Assembly (NCBI RefSeq): GCF_001306035.1
Contig: NZ_LGCM01000042.1
Span: 1 to 64,000, forward strand
Direction of reading: 5' to 3'
Length of the DNA: 64,000 nucleotides
Source: Levilinea saccharolytica
Lineage (GTDB): Bacteria; Chloroflexota; Anaerolineae; Anaerolineales; Anaerolineaceae
Shown: positions 34,535-44,030 of the stretch, piece by piece
Position numbering within the stretch: the first letter of the stretch is position 1
Layout: every line of letters starts with the position of its first letter
Made by a program: the position numbers and the translations under genes
Notes under the pieces: model-generated
The model's database searches: none
What the model was told of the DNA's origin: nothing
What the model saw: the letters and a program-made list of their open reading frames with translations, nothing else

Positions 34535-36466
34535 CTACTCTGAATCTGGGGGGTTTTGGGGGGTCAGATTTTCTGTTTCGGGCATTTCCACCCGCGCCAG
34601 GGCTTCCATTTCGGTCACCGCCCGCGCCACAGCCTCAATGGCCACGCGCTGCTTGCGGTACAAATCAGCCTCCGACATGGCCAGACGCATGGCCACCTCG
34701 CGCACCTTACGGCCCTCCAGGAATTTCATCTCCAGGATATTATACAGGATCCATTCACCCGTAAAGCGCCGCTCCCCTTCAGGGCGCACGCGCTCAATCG
34801 CCTCGCGCAGCACCCCCCGCACGGCGTTGGCGCGGTTGCCGTCGTAGGTATCCAGCGAATCCTGCACCACTTTCAGGTTCACCAGTGCGCTTTCGGTCAG
34901 CTTCGGCCCGCCCCAATAATGCGTCAGGGCTTCTTTCACAGACTGAGCCAGGTCGGGCGACACCTCCGGCACATCCAATTGCAGCAGCACCGAGCCGTCA
35001 TAGCGCCCCACCGCGCGCATGCGCTGGATCATGTCCATATCCGAAGACAGGGTCTGCAAACCGCCCAAAATCTGCTGCAAACTGCGCCGGTCGTGCAGGG
35101 CCAAAGCCGCGCGCTCCACCAGCAGGTTCAGCCCAAAGACCTCTTCCCGATCCAAACTGGCACGGTCGGTGTTGGCCACCACCATCAGACCCATCAGCGA
35201 ATCATTCTCCAGGGGCACAATCAAATGGGGCCCCCATTGAAAGGTTTCCAGGGACACCCCGTTTTGACCCCAACGCTCCTGTAAAGCCTCAGCCGGCGGC
35301 GTAGCCATATCCTGAGCGTTGCCCACCCGCACCAGCCAATCCAGTTCGCCCCCTTCCATCACCGCCAGCATGGCCCCGCTGGCCTGCAGCCGGTCGCAGA
35401 CCGCCGCCAGGATCATTTCTAAGAACTGGGTCAGGTCGTTTTGGGTCATAAAGTGGTCTTCCAGCCGCCGCAGCACGCTCAGGTCTTCGCGCTCCTGGCC
35501 CGAAAAAAGCACCCGCTCCCACCACGGGCTGAACACCGTGATCAAATACTGGAAGACCAAAATGGTGACCACCATCAGGATGGGCACCAAGGGGGTGTAA
35601 TTCTGCCCAAACAACTCCCCGGCCCGCCGCACCACCGTGGTGATGCCCAGGGTCAGGCTGGCGCTCACCGGCCCGCGCAGAATCCATTTGAACAGACGGC
35701 TTTTCACCGCCCGATCCGGCCACGACACCCCAAAGAAGGCCACCGAGTACGCCATCACCACCACCAGCCCGCCCAACACCAGGTTGCTGAGGGCCGAAAA
35801 AGACCAGAAGAACAGCGGGTGCTGGGCCACCAGTTCGGAGCCAAACAGCAGAAACGGGAAGGAGCCCACCGTGGGCGCCACCGCGCCCAACAGCAGGTAA
35901 CCCATGCGCCGCTGGCTGGTGGGGGTCGTGGTGCGGCGGTAGGCACGGATGAAATTGATCCATGACAGGGCGGTGATGCCCAGGTAATACAGGGTGAAGA
36001 CGTCCGTCCAAAAGGTGCGCTGCAAATGGGGCGCGGGCTGGTCGGTATTGACCACCGGGCCTAACAGTACGCCGATCACCAGGAAAAAAAGGAAACCTGC
36101 CGAGATCAGGTACGAAATGCGAACCGCCCAAAAACGCCGCCAACGGCTGGGTTTGCCAGTGGTGGCCAACAGCGCATCTGAAAAATACAGATAAGCAGGC
36201 GGGAGGAAGATGATTCCTACCCATTGGAAGTGCAGCCAAAAGCTCAGCCAGGAGGTCTGTCCGGTGGTAGAGCCGATGGCCTCACCAGTGAAAACCACAA
36301 TGACGCACACCAGAATCGCCGCAAAAGAGCGCGCCACCCGGTCGCGTAAGTTGAACGCCAGGGCATACAGCAGCAGCGCAAAGGCGGTGATGGCAATGCC
36401 AGCGGTGAGAATTTGGCTGGTGGTACGAAAAAAGGCAAGTAGCCAGGCGGTTAAGTTCAAAAGCAA
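34535..36466 (-). CDS. 7TM-GAF signalling protein with HTH-like C-terminus, no kinase domain
   Basis: The 643-residue product begins with about eight membrane helices resembling the histidine-kinase N-terminal 7TM sensor domain (residues 5-300), then a GAF-like domain near 330-470 (FLEMILAAVCDRLQASGAML). No HisKA or HATPase motif follows. Residues about 480-640 instead hold a helical region ending KVREVAMRLAMSEADLYRKQ, which looks like a helix-turn-helix. A membrane-bound transcriptional or protein-binding output is possible; this is inference. Start appears to be TTG 36466, with no better codon near the first helix. Confidence 0.72.
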   Translation of the reverse strand: MLLNLTAWLLAFFRTTSQILTAGIAITAFALLLYALAFNLRDRVARSFAAILVCVIVVFTGEAIGSTTGQTSWLSFWLHFQWVGIIFLPPAYLYFSDALLATTGKPSRWRRFWAVRISYLISAGFLFFLVIGVLLGPVVNTDQPAPHLQRTFWTDVFTLYYLGITALSWINFIRAYRRTTTPTSQRRMGYLLLGAVAPTVGSFPFLLFGSELVAQHPLFFWSFSALSNLVLGGLVVVMAYSVAFFGVSWPDRAVKSRLFKWILRGPVSASLTLGITTVVRRAGELFGQNYTPLVPILMVVTILVFQYLITVFSPWWERVLFSGQEREDLSVLRRLEDHFMTQNDLTQFLEMILAAVCDRLQASGAMLAVMEGGELDWLVRVGNAQDMATPPAEALQERWGQNGVSLETFQWGPHLIVPLENDSLMGLMVVANTDRASLDREEVFGLNLLVERAALALHDRRSLQQILGGLQTLSSDMDMIQRMRAVGRYDGSVLLQLDVPEVSPDLAQSVKEALTHYWGGPKLTESALVNLKVVQDSLDTYDGNRANAVRGVLREAIERVRPEGERRFTGEWILYNILEMKFLEGRKVREVAMRLAMSEADLYRKQRVAIEAVARAVTEMEALARVEMPETENLTPQNPPDSE

Positions 36467-36486
36467 AGCCCTGCCCTCGCTCCCTG

Positions 36487-37026
36487 TTAGCGCAGGAAGC
36501 GGCTGAAGAATAAGGCGATATCCTGGTTGGCGTAAAAATGATCGTGGTAACCAGAGAACTCAAAGCGCAATTTTCGCGCCAGGCAAATAGCCGGGTAATT
36601 CTTTGACTGCATCTCAAGCATAAAGCGCCGCAGACCGCGCTGGGCTGACCAATCTTGCCCGGCCAGAATCAGCCCGCTGGCAATCCCCTGACGGCGGAGC
36701 TGCGGTTTCACCACCAAATCCGTCACCCAGGCGGTATTGGGGATCAAACGGTCTTTAATCCGCAAATACCCCACGGCTTCCGAGCCAATCACCGCCACCA
36801 TCACCACGGCCTGCTGGCCCCATTCATCCGCCAAAACCGTGCGCGCGTAGGGGTAATCCACCTTCACCGAACGCGGCAGACGCACTTCGCGGAAATTCAC
36901 CAACGTTTGCCCATCTTCCACATTTCGATCCATCTGCCATACATATTGGGTCTCGTAGCTGTGGCCCAGACCAGCCAACACCGGCAAATCGGCAGGAACC
37001 GCAGGGCGAATTTCAATTTCGGGCAT
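36487..37026 (-). CDS. GNAT family N-acetyltransferase
   Basis: The 179 residues show a GNAT fold. The acetyl-CoA-binding stretch is WVTDLVVKPQLRRQGIASGL near 100-119, with the R/Q-x-x-G-x-G/A pattern as RRQGIA, followed by helix NYPAICLARKLRFEFSGYHD near 145. The N-terminal EIEIRPAVPADLPVLAGLGH is the usual first strand and helix. The acceptor is unknown. It sits 9 bases after the membrane/Ala-Pro protein gene and 20 bases before the 7TM-GAF gene, suggesting one transcript. Confidence 0.85.
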   Translation of the reverse strand: MPEIEIRPAVPADLPVLAGLGHSYETQYVWQMDRNVEDGQTLVNFREVRLPRSVKVDYPYARTVLADEWGQQAVVMVAVIGSEAVGYLRIKDRLIPNTAWVTDLVVKPQLRRQGIASGLILAGQDWSAQRGLRRFMLEMQSKNYPAICLARKLRFEFSGYHDHFYANQDIALFFSRFLR

Positions 37027-37035
37027 AGCGCTCCT

Positions 37036-37746
37036 CTAATCTTCCTCCGGGGCTACCACCCGGATGGTGATCTGGCAAATCGGGAAAGGTTGGTTTTGGT
37101 TATCCGTCACCACCAGCCGCAGCAGGTAATCGCCAGGGATCAAATCGGCGGTATTCCACACCCCGCCCAGGGGCTGATCTTGCAGGGGCTGATTGCCCGC
37201 CGCAATCGTCACCCAGCTGTCGCTGCCCGGCTGAGAGAACTCATACTTGTAAAAGCCCAGGTTGCCCACCGTGATGGTGCCGCGCAGCTCCACCAGACCC
37301 GAGATCTCATCCCCGTTTTGCGGCAAGGTCCATTCCAACTGCCCAGGGATGCAGCCCTCAGCGGGGGGCGCCGCCGTGGCAGCCGGGGCAGCCGGGGCCG
37401 CGGGCGCGCCTGCCAGGGCTTCGGCGGTGGGGCCTGCGGCCGCCGCGGATTCAGGCGTTGTCAGCAAATCCAACGTGGGCGTGGCCAGCATCACTGGCTT
37501 GGGACGCGCCGGAATCACAAATGACGCCAGGAAAAACTCGGCCGCAATCAGCAGCGAAAGCAAAAAAAACATCGCCAGCGAAGCGGTGATGCGCCGCTGG
37601 GCCAGTTCCCGCTCCAGGCCAAACTGGGCCGCGCGGTACTCCTGCCACACCAGGTAAGCCCGGCGCAGCGGAAATAACGCCGCCAAACCCAGCACGACGT
37701 AAATGACCACCTCGTAATTTTCGAGGAGATTGAAAATATCATCCAT
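37036..37746 (-). CDS. Membrane-anchored protein with extracytoplasmic beta domain
   Basis: The 236-residue product has two hydrophobic segments (about 12-28 and 50-72) separated by a charged loop, an Ala/Pro-rich linker (about 90-125) and a C-terminal domain (about 128-228) of repeating beta strands: LEWTLPQNGDEISGLVELRG and LIPGDYLLRLVVTDNQNQPF. The last part resembles Ig-like or penicillin-binding accessory modules. I cannot name a function. ATG 37746 was chosen over the longer frame, which adds nine codons without an RBS. Confidence 0.68.
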   Translation of the reverse strand: MDDIFNLLENYEVVIYVVLGLAALFPLRRAYLVWQEYRAAQFGLERELAQRRITASLAMFFLLSLLIAAEFFLASFVIPARPKPVMLATPTLDLLTTPESAAAAGPTAEALAGAPAAPAAPAATAAPPAEGCIPGQLEWTLPQNGDEISGLVELRGTITVGNLGFYKYEFSQPGSDSWVTIAAGNQPLQDQPLGGVWNTADLIPGDYLLRLVVTDNQNQPFPICQITIRVVAPEED

Positions 37747-37797
37747 AAGGCAGCGCGAGATGACCTGCCCCACCCACAGAATGGGCGGGGCCCTGGA

Positions 37798-38634
37798 TTA
37801 CATGCGTTCCAAAACGCCCAAAACCACCGCCTTCAAGCGCGGCACCAGCACCCGCCCGGCCTCCAACACCTCTTCGTGGGTGGTCTCGGTCGAACCGTCC
37901 AAATTGGCTTTGTTGCTGATGCCCGAAATGCCCAGCACGCGCATACGGTTGTGACGCGCCACAATCACTTCCGGCACGGTGGACATGCCCACAGCGTGCG
38001 CGCCGATGATGTGCAGGAAGCGCAGATCCGCAGGGGTCTCGAAGGACGGCCCCGACAGCGAGGCATACACGCCCTCGTGCATCGGCACGCCGCTCTCTTT
38101 GGCCACTTCCAGGGCAATTTTGCGCAAGGCCGGGTCGTAAGGCTGGCTCATATCCGGGAAGCGCTCGCCCAGCTCGGGCAAATTGGGGCCGCGCAGCGGG
38201 TTGGGGCCGGTCATGGCAATCAAAGACAGATGATCTTTGATCAGCATCAGATCCCCCGGCAAATAGCTGGGGTCAATCGCCCCGGCGGCGTTGGTGACAA
38301 ACAGGGTCTGCACGCCCAGGCGCTGCATCACGCGCACGCACAGCGTCACCTGCGACATGGAATAGCCTTCGTAATAGTGCGCCCGCCCCTGCAAAACCAT
38401 CACTTGCTTGCCCGCCAGGCGGCCAATCACCAGGCGGCCTTTGTGTCCCTGCACGGTGCTGGTCGGCCAATGCGGAATCTCAGGATAAGGCACATATACC
38501 GCATCCTCCACCGCATCCCCCAATTCACCCAGGCCGGTTCCCAAAATCATACCCACCTGGGGAAGTTCTTTTAAACGGCTGCGCACGGCCTGTGCCGCTT
38601 CGTCAATTTGTTCCAGAGTCAAAAATAGTTCCAT
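37798..38634 (-). CDS. Purine-nucleoside phosphorylase (trimeric class)
   Basis: The enzyme splits inosine or guanosine with phosphate into base and ribose-1-phosphate. The 278 residues carry trimeric-PNP markers: MILGTGLGELGD near 29, the RAHYYEGYSMSQVTLCVRVM stretch near 88-107, VTNAAGAIDPSYLPGD near 119, SGPSFETPADLRFL near 190 with the substrate Glu, and ISGISNKANL near 240 with the Asn that selects 6-oxopurines. ATG 38634 has GGAGG 10 bases upstream; the longer frame reads unlikely sequence. Divergent from the diguanylate cyclase. Confidence 0.92.
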   Translation of the reverse strand: MELFLTLEQIDEAAQAVRSRLKELPQVGMILGTGLGELGDAVEDAVYVPYPEIPHWPTSTVQGHKGRLVIGRLAGKQVMVLQGRAHYYEGYSMSQVTLCVRVMQRLGVQTLFVTNAAGAIDPSYLPGDLMLIKDHLSLIAMTGPNPLRGPNLPELGERFPDMSQPYDPALRKIALEVAKESGVPMHEGVYASLSGPSFETPADLRFLHIIGAHAVGMSTVPEVIVARHNRMRVLGISGISNKANLDGSTETTHEEVLEAGRVLVPRLKAVVLGVLERM

Positions 38635-38848
38635 CTGCGCGGTTCCTCCAATCTTCTCAAACTGAAACACGGTAAAGAAAGCTGTTTGTGCAAATAAGAG
38701 CATAGGAATTATAACAGATATGCGCACACCCCGCCCCGCGCAGGCCCGATCCAACAGGTTGTGGCACGATCGTTGCAATCCTCTGTGTGCAGAAGGACGG
38801 CTGTTTCAACCATTCCGCGGGCAATTTTTTCGCACTTTGCAATATTGT

Positions 38849-38879
38849 TTGCACATTTCCCCACCAAAAAGGTTAAAAT
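38849..38879 (+). promoter_or_regulatory. Putative promoter of the GAF-GGDEF gene
   Basis: TTGCAC (38849-38854), a 19-base spacer and TAAAAT (38874-38879), 6 bases before ATG 38886. The message would be leaderless. The upstream divergent region (38635-38848) also has the palindromes ACGATCGT and CAATATTG, which might be operators. Confidence 0.45.
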
Positions 38880-38885
38880 TTGGTT

Positions 38886-40523
38886 ATGAATGGAAATATT
38901 CCCCAAAAGGCTGAGCAATCATCCCTTCCAGGGCTAAAAAACAGCGGTGATCCTTTCCGATTGAGCACAGATGAACTGCGGCTGCTGATCTTGCCCGTCA
39001 TCCTCATTTCGGAAGGGCTGCTCATCCTATGCCTGATGACGGGCTTCGATCCGTCGCTCAACGCCCAGCAGCGCATCTTTAATGTGCTTTTGGGGGTGTT
39101 GGGGTCCATTTACAGCCTGGTGTTTTATTTCTGGATTATCCCCGTTACTCCCTATTTTAAGAGTCTGCGCTGGCTGCTGCCCATCTTCAACGGCGTGGCG
39201 GTTTCCACCACCGTCCTGCTGGGGCCGGTCTATATCCAGGAGTTCGCCCTGCTGGTGCTCATCACCTTCACCCTGGGCACCACCATCCTGTTTGGCCGCC
39301 TGCCTGGCTACACCTTTATCCTCACCTCCACCCTGCTGCTGTCCATCTTTTCTGGCCATCTCACCCAGTTGGGGGGGCTGACGGTGTGGGGTTGGGTCCT
39401 TTCCGTGCCCATCCTGGGCATCATCATTATTGAAACCGTCTCGCGCATGGTGAACATCATCAACCACCACCTGCGCCGCATGCGTACCCTCAACGATGTG
39501 GCCAGCAGCTTGTCTTCATCCATCGAAATTTCCGAAGTGTTCGAGATGATGTCCACCGCCATCCAAAGCGCGCTGCAGGCCGATACCTACTACATCGGCG
39601 TGAAGCAAAACGATGACATTCGCCTGGAACTGCTCTACGACGGCGGCGAATTCTTCCCGCCCACGCATGTCCCCATCCACGACAGCCTGTCCGGCTATGT
39701 GGTGCGCAATAACCGCTCCATCCTGCTCCGGCATGGGGCCGCGGACGCCAAAAAGATTGGGATCGAATTGAAAACCGTGGGGAAGGCGCGCCTCAGTCAA
39801 AGCTGGATGGGCGCACCCATGGAGCACGACGGCGAAGCCTTTGGGGTGGTGGCCGTGGCCTCCTACACCGACAGCGCCTTCACGCAGAGAGATTTGGAGC
39901 TGCTGGAAAACATCGCCCAACAGGCCTCCATGGCCATTGATAACGCCCGCCACCATTCTCAGGTGGAACAGCAGTCCCGCCTTGATTCGCTCACCGGCAC
40001 CTTAAACCATTACACCTTCCTGTCCGAGCTGGGCGGCCTGCTGCAAACCGCCTGCAGCCTGCGACAGCCGGTGAGCATCATCATGCTGGATATTGACCAT
40101 TTCAAGCAGTACAACGACCAGTTCGGTCATCTGGTCGGCGATCGTGTGCTTACCTCGCTGGCCCAATGCATCCTCTCCAACATCAAGTCCACCGATCTGG
40201 TCGGCCGCTGGGGCGGCGAGGAATTCATCATCGCCCTGCCCAACGCCCACGGATCTCAGGCCAATGCGGTAGCCCACCGCCTGCGCAATTCGCTGCGCGC
40301 CGTCCAGGTGCTGGACCGCACCGGTCAACCGGTGGCTCCACCCACCATCAGCCAGGGCATCTCCACCTTCCCCGAAGAGACCCAGGAAATGTACGCGCTG
40401 ATTGATCTGGCGGATAAACGCCTGTACCATGCCAAAGAAAATGGGCGAGACCAGGTTGCGGCCCCGCCCCATGCTCATATTCATACGACTGAAATCGCGC
40501 CCAAACAGCGCCCGTCCCACTAA
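38886..40523 (+). CDS. Membrane GAF-GGDEF diguanylate cyclase
   Basis: The protein should make cyclic di-GMP. Of 545 residues, about 30-195 contain six membrane helices without a known sensor signature, about 200-355 a GAF domain (ISEVFEMMSTAIQSALQADT), and about 365-525 a GGDEF domain opening DSLTGTLNHYTFL. The active site is GRWGGEEF near 440 (GGEEF, active type); the upstream RxxD inhibitory-site pattern is not evident. I start at ATG 38886; TTG 38880 is an alternative. Its stop overlaps that of the convergent threonine aldolase gene. Confidence 0.87.
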   Translation: MNGNIPQKAEQSSLPGLKNSGDPFRLSTDELRLLILPVILISEGLLILCLMTGFDPSLNAQQRIFNVLLGVLGSIYSLVFYFWIIPVTPYFKSLRWLLPIFNGVAVSTTVLLGPVYIQEFALLVLITFTLGTTILFGRLPGYTFILTSTLLLSIFSGHLTQLGGLTVWGWVLSVPILGIIIIETVSRMVNIINHHLRRMRTLNDVASSLSSSIEISEVFEMMSTAIQSALQADTYYIGVKQNDDIRLELLYDGGEFFPPTHVPIHDSLSGYVVRNNRSILLRHGAADAKKIGIELKTVGKARLSQSWMGAPMEHDGEAFGVVAVASYTDSAFTQRDLELLENIAQQASMAIDNARHHSQVEQQSRLDSLTGTLNHYTFLSELGGLLQTACSLRQPVSIIMLDIDHFKQYNDQFGHLVGDRVLTSLAQCILSNIKSTDLVGRWGGEEFIIALPNAHGSQANAVAHRLRNSLRAVQVLDRTGQPVAPPTISQGISTFPEETQEMYALIDLADKRLYHAKENGRDQVAAPPHAHIHTTEIAPKQRPSH

Positions 40524-41554
40524 AGCGCGCTGCCGAAGGCCTTCACCGCCCGTTCCACCCCCTCATCGGTAATCCAATAATGCGTCACCATGCGGAAGCG
40601 CCGCGCGCCCACCGCCCCCACCTTCACGCCCTGCTGCCGCAGGCGTTCCACCACCTGCGCCGCGTTGTCGGTGACCCCCGCGGCCAGATTGGCAAACACC
40701 ATGTTGCTGGCGGGGTGCTCTGTGTCCAACACCAGGCCGGGGATACGGCCGAGCCCAGCGGCCAAAGCCTGCGCCCGGCGGTGATCTTCGCTCAAGCGTT
40801 CCGTCATCTGCTCCAGGGCCACCAGCCCCGCTGCGCCCAAAACGCCCGCCTGGCGCATGCCGCCGCCCAACTGCTTGCGAATGCGGCGCGCCGCGCGGAT
40901 GAACTCCGCCGAGCCGCACAGCACCGAACCCACCGGCGCGCACAGGCCCTTGCTCAGGCAAAAGGTCACCGAATCCGCAGGAGCGGCCAGATCCGAAGCG
41001 GGAACGCCCAGGGCCGCCGCCGCGTTGAACAGGCGCGCCCCGTCCAAATGCAGCTTCATGCCGTTGGCATGGGCCAGCTCAGCCGCCTGCCGCGTATATT
41101 CCGCCGAAAGCACCGCCCCGCCGCAGCGGTTTTGAGTGTTTTCCAGAATCACCAGGCGCGAAATCGGGTGGTGGGGGTCATCCGGCCGCACCGCCGCCTG
41201 AATATCCTCCAGGCGCAGCGTGCCGTCCGGCTGGTTTGGCAGGGTATGGGCAAACACGCCCCCCAGGGCCGAAATGCCGCCCGCCTCAAACAAAAAGGTG
41301 TGCGCCAAATGGCCCATCACGGCCTCATCCCCGCGCTGACAGTGTGCCAGCACCGCCGCTAGATTGCCCATCGTCCCCGAAGGCACGAACAGGCCCGCCT
41401 CGTGACCCACGCGCTGCGCCGCCAGGGCTTCCAGACGGTTCAGGGTGGGGTCTTCGCCAAAAACGTCGTCGCCCACTTCAGCTTTGGCCATGGCTTCGCG
41501 CATGGCCGGGGTAGGTTGGGTGACGGTATCCGAACGCAGGTCAACGATTTCCAT
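40520..41554 (-). CDS. ltaE: Low-specificity L-threonine aldolase
   Basis: This PLP enzyme cleaves L-threonine or allo-threonine to glycine and acetaldehyde. The 344 residues have the usual order: [20 protein letters not shown] at the start, [17 protein letters not shown] near 56, [14 protein letters not shown] near 168 and the PLP lysine in [20 protein letters not shown] near 198. Glycine made here could feed the KBL enzyme encoded further on. Last gene of the lspA-rluD-ltaE group, with 32 bases before it. Confidence 0.92.
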   Translation of the reverse strand: MEIVDLRSDTVTQPTPAMREAMAKAEVGDDVFGEDPTLNRLEALAAQRVGHEAGLFVPSGTMGNLAAVLAHCQRGDEAVMGHLAHTFLFEAGGISALGGVFAHTLPNQPDGTLRLEDIQAAVRPDDPHHPISRLVILENTQNRCGGAVLSAEYTRQAAELAHANGMKLHLDGARLFNAAAALGVPASDLAAPADSVTFCLSKGLCAPVGSVLCGSAEFIRAARRIRKQLGGGMRQAGVLGAAGLVALEQMTERLSEDHRRAQALAAGLGRIPGLVLDTEHPASNMVFANLAAGVTDNAAQVVERLRQQGVKVGAVGARRFRMVTHYWITDEGVERAVKAFGSAL

Positions 41555-41586
41555 AGCAGCTCCTGATGCAGTTGGGGGTAGGGGGT

Positions 41587-42504
41587 TCAGGCGCGCCGCA
41601 GGGATTGTAAAACCGTCTCCAATTCGGGCGGCAGCGCGGCCTCAAAAATTCGCGGGCTTCGTTCGCCGGGCAGCACCACCGACAAACGGTAGGCATGCAG
41701 AAAATGTCGTTCCAGGGGCAGGGTGGGGTGGCGGTGGCCGTACACTGTATCGCCCACAATGGGGCAGCCCAAAAAGGCCAGGTGCAGGCGGATCTGATGG
41801 GTGCGGCCGGTCAGCGGGTGCGCTTCCACCAGGCAGTACCCCCCCAGGGTTTCACGCACAAAATATTCCGTCACGGCCTCGCGCCCCTTGCCCGGGGCCA
41901 CCACCGCCATGCGCTTGCGGTGGCTGGGGTCGCGTCCGATGGGCGCATCTACCCGCCCGCTGGGGGTCGGCGGCGCGCCGTCGGTCAGCGCCAGATAAGT
42001 CTTGTGCACCTTGCGGCTGCGAAACTGGTTTTGCAGCCATTGATGGGTGCGGTCATTTTTGGCCATCAAGATCAAACCGGAGGTGTCCTTATCCAGGCGG
42101 TGAACCACCCCCGGGCGCACCTCGCCGCCGATGCCTTCCATGCCCGGGGCGTGCGCCAGGGCCGCGTGCACCAGCGTGCCGGAGCTGTGCCCGGCCGCCG
42201 GGTGCACCACCATGCCCGCGGGCTTGTTGATCACCATCAAATCATCGTTTTCAAACACCACATCCAAAGGGATATCTTCGGGGGTCAGGCCGCTCGGCTC
42301 CGCCGCAGGCACGTACATCCCCACGGTTTGCCCCGCTTCCAGCACCAGGCCGGGTTTGCTCACCGCGGCCTCATCCACGCTCACCAGCCCTTCGCGGATC
42401 AACGCCTGAATGCGCGAGCGGCTCAATTCCGGCATCCGTTCGGCCAAAAATTTATCCAGGCGGGTTTCCTGGCCTGAAAGGCAGGTGAAGGTATGCAGTC
42501 CCAT
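41587..42504 (-). CDS. rluD: RluA/RluD family 23S rRNA pseudouridine synthase
   Basis: The enzyme isomerises uridine to pseudouridine in RNA. The 305-residue protein has an S4 RNA-binding domain (residues 12-65, [20 protein letters not shown]) and the RluA catalytic domain with [19 protein letters not shown] near 135, containing the catalytic Asp, and [20 protein letters not shown] near 225. It starts 2 bases after the lspA stop; the lspA-rluD pairing is common in bacteria. Assignment to RluD among paralogues rests on length and S4 domain. Confidence 0.88.
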   Translation of the reverse strand: MGLHTFTCLSGQETRLDKFLAERMPELSRSRIQALIREGLVSVDEAAVSKPGLVLEAGQTVGMYVPAAEPSGLTPEDIPLDVVFENDDLMVINKPAGMVVHPAAGHSSGTLVHAALAHAPGMEGIGGEVRPGVVHRLDKDTSGLILMAKNDRTHQWLQNQFRSRKVHKTYLALTDGAPPTPSGRVDAPIGRDPSHRKRMAVVAPGKGREAVTEYFVRETLGGYCLVEAHPLTGRTHQIRLHLAFLGCPIVGDTVYGHRHPTLPLERHFLHAYRLSVVLPGERSPRIFEAALPPELETVLQSLRRA

Positions 42505-42506
42505 AT

Positions 42507-43082
42507 TTACACCACCGGGCCTTGCTCAATCGAATTTTGCGAATTTTGCTCAGCCAAAGCCGCTTCCGCGGCGCTTTGTTCCGCGGCCAGCCGCTGCTTT
42601 TCCAGCCGGCGCGCCCGGCGGTCATCCGCCCACACCCCAAGGATCAGCACCACCACCCCCACGGTGATGCTGGAATCAGCCACGTTGAACACCGGGAAGT
42701 TGCCCACCGAGAGAAAATCGGTCACATGCCCCACCGTCAGGCGGTCAATCATGTTCCCAGCCGCCCCGCCCGCCATCAGCCCCAGCGCCAGGCGCAAAGG
42801 CCAATCTTTGGCCGGAATTTGCGGAAAGTAATAAATGATGCCGATGATCACCAGCGCCGCTAAAGCGGCAAACAGCGGGTTCTGATCCTGGAACATGCCC
42901 AGGGCCACACCGGTGTTATACCAATGCACAATGCGCGCATACGGTGAAAGCGCGCTCCACGGCATCCAAATTTCACCCATCTCCAGGTTGCTGCGCACCA
43001 ACCATTTGGTCCACTGATCCAGAGCGATCACCACCCCTGCCAGCCCAAACAAAAAACCATAATCCCGTAAATATCGTTTCAA
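42507..43082 (-). CDS. lspA: Signal peptidase II (lipoprotein)
   Basis: The aspartic membrane protease removes the signal peptide of diacylglycerylated prelipoproteins. The 191 residues have four helices and both catalytic-Asp motifs: AGNMIDRLTVGHVTDFLSVG near 112 and FNVADSSITVGVVVLILG near 134. A C-terminal extension of about 35 residues (charged, Arg/Glu/Gln/Ala-rich) is longer than typical. Start TTG 43082; no better codon fits the first helix. The gene heads the lspA-rluD-ltaE group. Confidence 0.9.
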   Translation of the reverse strand: MKRYLRDYGFLFGLAGVVIALDQWTKWLVRSNLEMGEIWMPWSALSPYARIVHWYNTGVALGMFQDQNPLFAALAALVIIGIIYYFPQIPAKDWPLRLALGLMAGGAAGNMIDRLTVGHVTDFLSVGNFPVFNVADSSITVGVVVLILGVWADDRRARRLEKQRLAAEQSAAEAALAEQNSQNSIEQGPVV

Positions 43083-43162
43083 ACCCAGCCTCCGCGGTCA
43101 GCATGTGCCCCTGATTGTACTCGATTTTTAAAGGCGCGGGAATCTGCCCGGCTCACAGCGTC

Positions 43163-43190
43163 AAAAAAAGCGGAGGCATCCTCCCCCGCC
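43163..43190 (-). terminator. Terminator after the alpha/beta hydrolase gene
   Basis: On the minus strand a stem GCG..GAGG/CCTCCGC with loop ATG is followed by seven T (43169-43163). It ends the long transcript descending from about 52.3 kb. Confidence 0.75.
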
Positions 43191-43230
43191 GCATCCCCCG
43201 CCAGCCGTCTCGCCCCTGAACCTGGCCCGC

Positions 43231-44019
43231 TCAGCGCACGCGCCGCTTCCACTCTTCTTTCAATTGCAGCTGCCGCGGGCTTTCCCCCGAATTCAAGGTC
43301 AAAAAGTCCACCATCAGGCGGTTAAATTTGTTGCTCTCATCCAACATGGGGAAATGGCCCGATTCATCAAACAACACCGTGTGGGTTTTCTCTGGCAAGG
43401 CTGCCAGCTGCTCCAGGGATGGGGCTGTCACCGCCGCGTCGTTATTGCCGTGCACCAGCAAACAGGCCGTGGTAGATTGCCCCCACAGCGCTTTGAAATT
43501 GACAGAAGCCAGCGCATTGAACGAGGCGGTCAGCGCCTGAGGGTCGGTTTTGGGGGCATCCGCGCGGGCGGGTTCCGTTTCGGGAGTGCGTCCCAAAAGC
43601 CACTCAGCCAACACTGGCGGGGGACTGGTGCGCAGGCGCGGGTTGATGCTGGCCTCATCCATCGGGTAGCTCACCGCCATGACCCGATCCACCACCTCTG
43701 GGAAACGCGCTGCGTATAAAAGGGCCACAAAAGCCCCCAACCCGTGCCCCACCAAGGCCACGCGGCCAATGCCCAGCTCCAATAAGAAATTGTCCAGCAG
43801 CGAAACCTGACCTTCCAGCGTGTAGCGGCTGGCGGATTTGGCCGAATCCCCAAAACCCCATAGATCCAAAGCATAGGCGCGGTATTGAATGGCCGCCGCC
43901 TGCATCACCGGGATCCAATAGCGCCAGGAGCCGACCCAACCGTGCAAAAAGATCAGAGGCCGGCCCCTGCCCAGCACCTCGTAATGCACGATCTCGCGGT
44001 CCACCACAATAACGCTCAT
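43231..44019 (-). CDS. Alpha/beta hydrolase-fold protein lacking the nucleophilic serine
   Basis: The 262-residue protein has the alpha/beta hydrolase pattern FLHGWVGSWRYWIPVM near 24 and the DLWGFGDSAKSA stretch near 53. At the nucleophile elbow it reads VALVGHGLGAFVAL near 88-101, with Gly where GxSxG enzymes have Ser. The His region, DESGHFPMLDESNKFNRLMV near 218, is present. It may be a non-catalytic binding or signalling protein. It resembles the hydrolase at 54325-55122 over much of its length. It follows the CheY-like gene by 11 bases. Confidence 0.8.
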   Translation of the reverse strand: MSVIVVDREIVHYEVLGRGRPLIFLHGWVGSWRYWIPVMQAAAIQYRAYALDLWGFGDSAKSASRYTLEGQVSLLDNFLLELGIGRVALVGHGLGAFVALLYAARFPEVVDRVMAVSYPMDEASINPRLRTSPPPVLAEWLLGRTPETEPARADAPKTDPQALTASFNALASVNFKALWGQSTTACLLVHGNNDAAVTAPSLEQLAALPEKTHTVLFDESGHFPMLDESNKFNRLMVDFLTLNSGESPRQLQLKEEWKRRVR

Positions 44020-44030
44020 GCCGCTCCCGT

